Source of the DNA: CAZXEU01 sp964639665
Lineage (GTDB): Bacteria > Bacteroidota > Rhodothermia > Rhodothermales > Bin80
NCBI GenBank assembly: GCA_964639665.1
Contig: CAZXEU010000091.1
Coordinates: 1 to 16,751 of the forward strand
Length of the DNA: 16,751 bases
Reading direction: 5' to 3'
In this document: positions 14,212 through 16,751 of the stretch, in pieces
Numbering within the stretch: the stretch's first letter is position 1
Layout of the letters: each line of letters starts with the position of its first letter
Position numbers and translations under genes: made by a program
Notes under the pieces: model-generated
What the model saw: the letters and a program-made list of their open reading frames with translations, nothing else
Databases searched by the model: none
Told to the model about the DNA's origin: nothing

Positions 14212-15603
14212 CCGCCCTCTGGCTTCTTCAATCTGCCGTACGACTTCGGAGGGCGCCGTGCCGCCGTAGCTCGACCTTGACTGCACGGCGCTCTCCAGAG
14301 AAAGTGCCTCGTTTACATCGCTCTCTATCCGCTCGCAAGCTGCCTGCAGCTCGGCAAGCGGCAGGTCCTCCAGCGCCACGCCCTCTTTCGAACACCGGGC
14401 GACCAGGCGACCAACCACGGCGTGCGCTTCGCGAAACGGCAGACCCTTGACTGTCAGGTAGTCCGCGAGGTCGGTGGCATTGAAAAAGGCCGCCTGCGCC
14501 GCCTGGCGCATGCGATTTTCGTGGATGACCATTCGCGGCAGCATGTCGGCATACAGCTCCAGGATCGTGGAAAGCGTTTCGGCTGCGTCAAAGACGCCTT
14601 CCTTGTCCTCCTGCATGTCCTTGTTGTAGGCCAGCGGCAACCCCTTCATGACCATGAGAAGTCCAAGCAGCTGGCCGCACACGCGCCCCGTCTTCGCCCG
14701 AACCAGCTCGCATACGTCCGGGTTCTTTTTCTGCGGCATGATGCTGCTGCCGGTGGTGTGGCTCTCCGGCAGCGTCACAAAGCCGAATTCCGCGCTCGAC
14801 CAGAGAATCAGCTCCTCGCTCAGGCGGGAAAGATGCATGACCGTCACGCTGGTGTTGAACAGGAATTCGAGCGCAAAATCGCGATCGGAAACCGCATCCA
14901 GCGAATTGCGGGCCGGTTCCCGAAAGCCCAGAAGCTCGGCCGTCCGCTGTCTGTCTATTGCAAACCCCGTGCCGGCAAGTGCGCCCGCACCCAGCGGGCA
15001 TACGTCGAGCCGGGGAAGCGCACCCTCGAACCGCTCCTGGTCCCGCGTAAGCATTTCGAAGTAGGCCAGGAAATGGTGCGAAAGCAGCAATGGTTGGGCT
15101 ACCTGGAGATGCGTATACCCCGGCATTATGACTCCAAGATGCTGCTCGGCAAGGTCCACCAGCACGCCTCGCAATGAGCGCAGCTTCTCTACTATATCGT
15201 GAGTAGCGCTTCGCAGCCACAAACGGAGATCCGTAGCGACCTGGTCGTTGCGGCTGCGCGCCGTATGCAGCTTGCCCCCTACGGGGCCGATGCGGTCGAT
15301 AAGGGCCCGCTCCAGATTCATGTGCACGTCTTCGTCTTCTGTGCTCCATTCGAACCGGCCCTGCAGTACGTCGCGGCGAAGTTCCCTCAGCCCTTCCACG
15401 ATGCGCTGCGCTTCTTCTTCCTCCAGAATGCCCTGTTCCGCCAGCATGGTGGCATGTGCTATCGATCCGTCAATGTCCTCTAGCGCCATCTGGTGATCGA
15501 CGCCGATGGAGGCGTTGAACCGGCTTGCCCGTGACTCCGTGCGCTCCGAGAATCGCCCCGCCCACAGGGCGCTCCGGGGAACAGATTGGCCGGATCGTTT
15601 CAT
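14200..15603 (-). CDS. argH: Argininosuccinate lyase
   Basis: The enzyme splits argininosuccinate into arginine and fumarate, the last step of arginine synthesis, as a cytoplasmic homotetramer. From the ATG at 15601-15603 it is 467 residues, the usual family length. A TTG three codons earlier (15610-15612) is possible but adds nothing. Fumarase/ArgH superfamily blocks are all present: TARSRNDQVATD (115-126), MPGYTHLQ.AQP (160-170, with the catalytic-base His), and the signature GSSIMPQKKNPD (285-296, with the mobile-loop catalytic Ser). The C-terminal domain is intact through FNATDLADYLTVKGLPFREAH. No other arginine gene is in the window, so the pathway is dispersed here, or argG lies beyond the window. 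It is divergent from the DUF5916 gene (about 120 bp apart) and convergent with the AI-2E-family gene. Confidence 0.97.
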   Translation of the reverse strand: MKRSGQSVPRSALWAGRFSERTESRASRFNASIGVDHQMALEDIDGSIAHATMLAEQGILEEEEAQRIVEGLRELRRDVLQGRFEWSTEDEDVHMNLERALIDRIGPVGGKLHTARSRNDQVATDLRLWLRSATHDIVEKLRSLRGVLVDLAEQHLGVIMPGYTHLQVAQPLLLSHHFLAYFEMLTRDQERFEGALPRLDVCPLGAGALAGTGFAIDRQRTAELLGFREPARNSLDAVSDRDFALEFLFNTSVTVMHLSRLSEELILWSSAEFGFVTLPESHTTGSSIMPQKKNPDVCELVRAKTGRVCGQLLGLLMVMKGLPLAYNKDMQEDKEGVFDAAETLSTILELYADMLPRMVIHENRMRQAAQAAFFNATDLADYLTVKGLPFREAHAVVGRLVARCSKEGVALEDLPLAELQAACERIESDVNEALSLESAVQSRSSYGGTAPSEVVRQIEEARGRLVG

Positions 15604-15685
15604 CTCGCGCAACAGGCTGATTCGCCGAGTATACGTGCCGGGGCCGGCCGGTATCCCCGTCGGCTCTTTCGATTGATGGCTGGAT

Positions 15686-15718
15686 CCCTTAATCTAGGTA
15701 TCTGTGTGGCCTTAAGGG
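15686..15718 (+). promoter_or_regulatory. Inverted repeat in the 5' leader that covers the Shine-Dalgarno of the DUF5916 gene
   Basis: CCCTTAA at 15686-15692 is the exact reverse complement of TTAAGGG at 15712-15718. The second arm contains the AAGGG ribosome site of the gene starting at 15726. If the transcript starts upstream of 15686, pairing would hide the ribosome site. The 19-nt loop makes the stem modest in strength. No convincing promoter hexamers are seen in the divergent 15604-15725 gap. Confidence 0.3.
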
Positions 15719-15725
15719 TAGAATT

Positions 15726-16751
15726 ATGCTGCGCCTCGTTTCGCCGGCCTTCGTTTGCATGCTCAGCCTTGCCGGAGCGGCATACGGGCAGCTGACCATG
15801 CAGGAGTCCCAGGTAGTCGTACCGCAGACCCGGGCCATGCAGACGGAAACGGCACCGGTCCTGGACGGTAACGTCGCAGACGATCCCGCCTATTCCTCTT
15901 CCCAGCCCATAATCGAATTCTGGCAGACAACTCCGAACCACGGGGATGCAGCTTCCGAGCGAACGGAAGTGCGGGTGGTGTATACGGACCGCGCATTGTA
16001 CGTGGGAGTAATCTGCTATGACCGGGAACCGGAGCGCATTATCGTCTCGGACAGCAGGCGCGATGCTCCGCTCGATGAAACCGACAGTTTTACCTTCATA
16101 CTGGATACATACCTCGACGGGCAGAACGGGTTTGTATTTGGCACAAACCCTGCCGGCATCGAATTCGATGCGCAGGTAACCAAGGAAGGCCAGGGCGGAT
16201 TCTTCGGCAGGCAGCAGGCGGGAAGCGGAGGCGGATTCAATATCAACTGGGACGGCTCCTGGGACGTTCGGACGCAGGTTACGGACATTGGCTGGAGCGC
16301 GGAGTTCGAAATTCCGTTCCGAACGCTGCGGTTCCCCACCTCGGACGTGCAAACATGGGGTGCAAATTTCCAGCGCAACATCAGGCGGCACAACGAGCGG
16401 TCTTTCTGGACCCGAATGCCGCGGCAGTATGACCTCTATCGCGTTTCCCGTGCCGGCAGATTGAGCGGGCTCGGCGTGCCGCAGCCCCGGAACCTGCAGA
16501 TAACGCCCTACGCGCTCGGCCAGGCCGACCGCCAGCTGGGGGAGTCTGACCAGACGGACACCAATCTCGGCCAGGATGTAGGTGTAGATCTCAAGTACAG
16601 TCTCACGCCGAGCATGACGCTGGATGCCACGTACAACACCGACTTTGCACAGGTCGAGGTGGACGAGCAGCAAATCAATCTCGACCGATTCAGTCTGTTC
16701 TTTCCGGAGAAAAGGCCCTTTTTCCTCGAGAATGCGGGCCTGTTCAGCGTC
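15726..16751 (+). CDS. DUF5916 / CBM9-like outer-membrane protein, 5' part (runs off the window)
   Basis: The 342 codons seen are open to the last base, so the 3' end is missing. A Sec signal (MLRLVSPAFVCMLSLAGAAYG|Q) is followed by a CBM9-type beta-sandwich at about 44-215: PVLDGNVADDPAY, LYVGVICYD, DETDSFTFILDTYLDGQNGFVFGTNPAG and GWSAEFEIPFRTLRF. After this begins the barrel-like DUF5916 part, with the hallmark FFPEKRPFFLENAGLF at 325-340. Full-length relatives are around 700-900 residues and end as an outer-membrane barrel. Their role is not settled; the CBM9 fold suggests surface binding of a glycan or peptide-like ligand. The ATG at 15726 has AAGGG 8 nt upstream. Divergent orientation from argH allows shared control, but nothing shows it. 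In FCB genomes this family often occurs in many copies with propeller lipoproteins like those at the left of this window. Confidence 0.92.
   Translation, partial: MLRLVSPAFVCMLSLAGAAYGQLTMQESQVVVPQTRAMQTETAPVLDGNVADDPAYSSSQPIIEFWQTTPNHGDAASERTEVRVVYTDRALYVGVICYDREPERIIVSDSRRDAPLDETDSFTFILDTYLDGQNGFVFGTNPAGIEFDAQVTKEGQGGFFGRQQAGSGGGFNINWDGSWDVRTQVTDIGWSAEFEIPFRTLRFPTSDVQTWGANFQRNIRRHNERSFWTRMPRQYDLYRVSRAGRLSGLGVPQPRNLQITPYALGQADRQLGESDQTDTNLGQDVGVDLKYSLTPSMTLDATYNTDFAQVEVDEQQINLDRFSLFFPEKRPFFLENAGLFSV

Noticed and set aside
15642..15649. 8-bp palindrome GGCCGGCC in the argH/DUF5916 divergent gap
   Set aside because: This is expected by chance in G+C-rich DNA, with no partner site or other support.
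15600..16673. 357-codon open frame on the minus strand, antisense to the DUF5916 gene
   Set aside because: The plus strand here encodes clear CBM9/DUF5916 motifs with a signal peptide. The antisense product has no domain and is explained by G+C-rich codon bias.

Overview
This is a G+C-rich chromosomal window from a Gram-negative bacterium, most likely of the FCB superphylum (Gemmatimonadota, Rhodothermota or Balneolota-like). The reasoning is the combination of secreted NHL/6-bladed beta-propeller proteins, PorV/PorQ-family outer-membrane proteins, an Asp-box protein ending in a FlgD-Ig-like sorting-type domain, and a DUF5916/CBM9-type outer-membrane protein. I cannot place it to genus. No tRNA, rRNA, CRISPR array, transposase, phage gene or plasmid gene is visible.

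Layout. Positions 1-690 hold a long imperfect hairpin and a small exported protein of unknown function whose start is unclear. Positions 869-6801 form an accessory stretch. It has three unrelated-looking exported beta-propeller proteins (869-1969 plus; 2256-3323 minus; 5719-6801 minus), a DHRS1-like short-chain dehydrogenase (3674-4687 minus), a VOC/glyoxalase-fold protein (4891-5286 minus) and a possible small ORF (5322-5606 minus). Between the second propeller and the dehydrogenase, at 3532-3669, lies a 138-nt decayed copy of an internal segment of the third propeller gene, with a stop codon. It indicates past duplication and loss in this propeller cluster.

Positions 7261-12845 are a tight five-gene plus-strand operon, with overlaps of 8 and 4 nt and gaps of 7 and 4 nt. 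The genes are a membrane site-2 metalloprotease, an Ig-like lipoprotein, a seven-repeat Asp-box propeller with a C-terminal FlgD-Ig/T9SS-like domain, and two tandem PorV/PorQ-family outer-membrane barrels. The most coherent reading is a dedicated surface-export module with its own cargo and a membrane protease. This is inference from context, and it is the best candidate here for an undescribed system.

Positions 13105-16751 return to housekeeping-type content: an AI-2E/PerM-family membrane protein, argininosuccinate lyase (argH) converging on it with a 12-nt overlap, and, divergent from argH, the 5' part of a large DUF5916/CBM9 outer-membrane protein that runs off the end of the window.

Many long antisense open frames exist because of the G+C-rich codon pattern. 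They lack domains and are treated as shadows.
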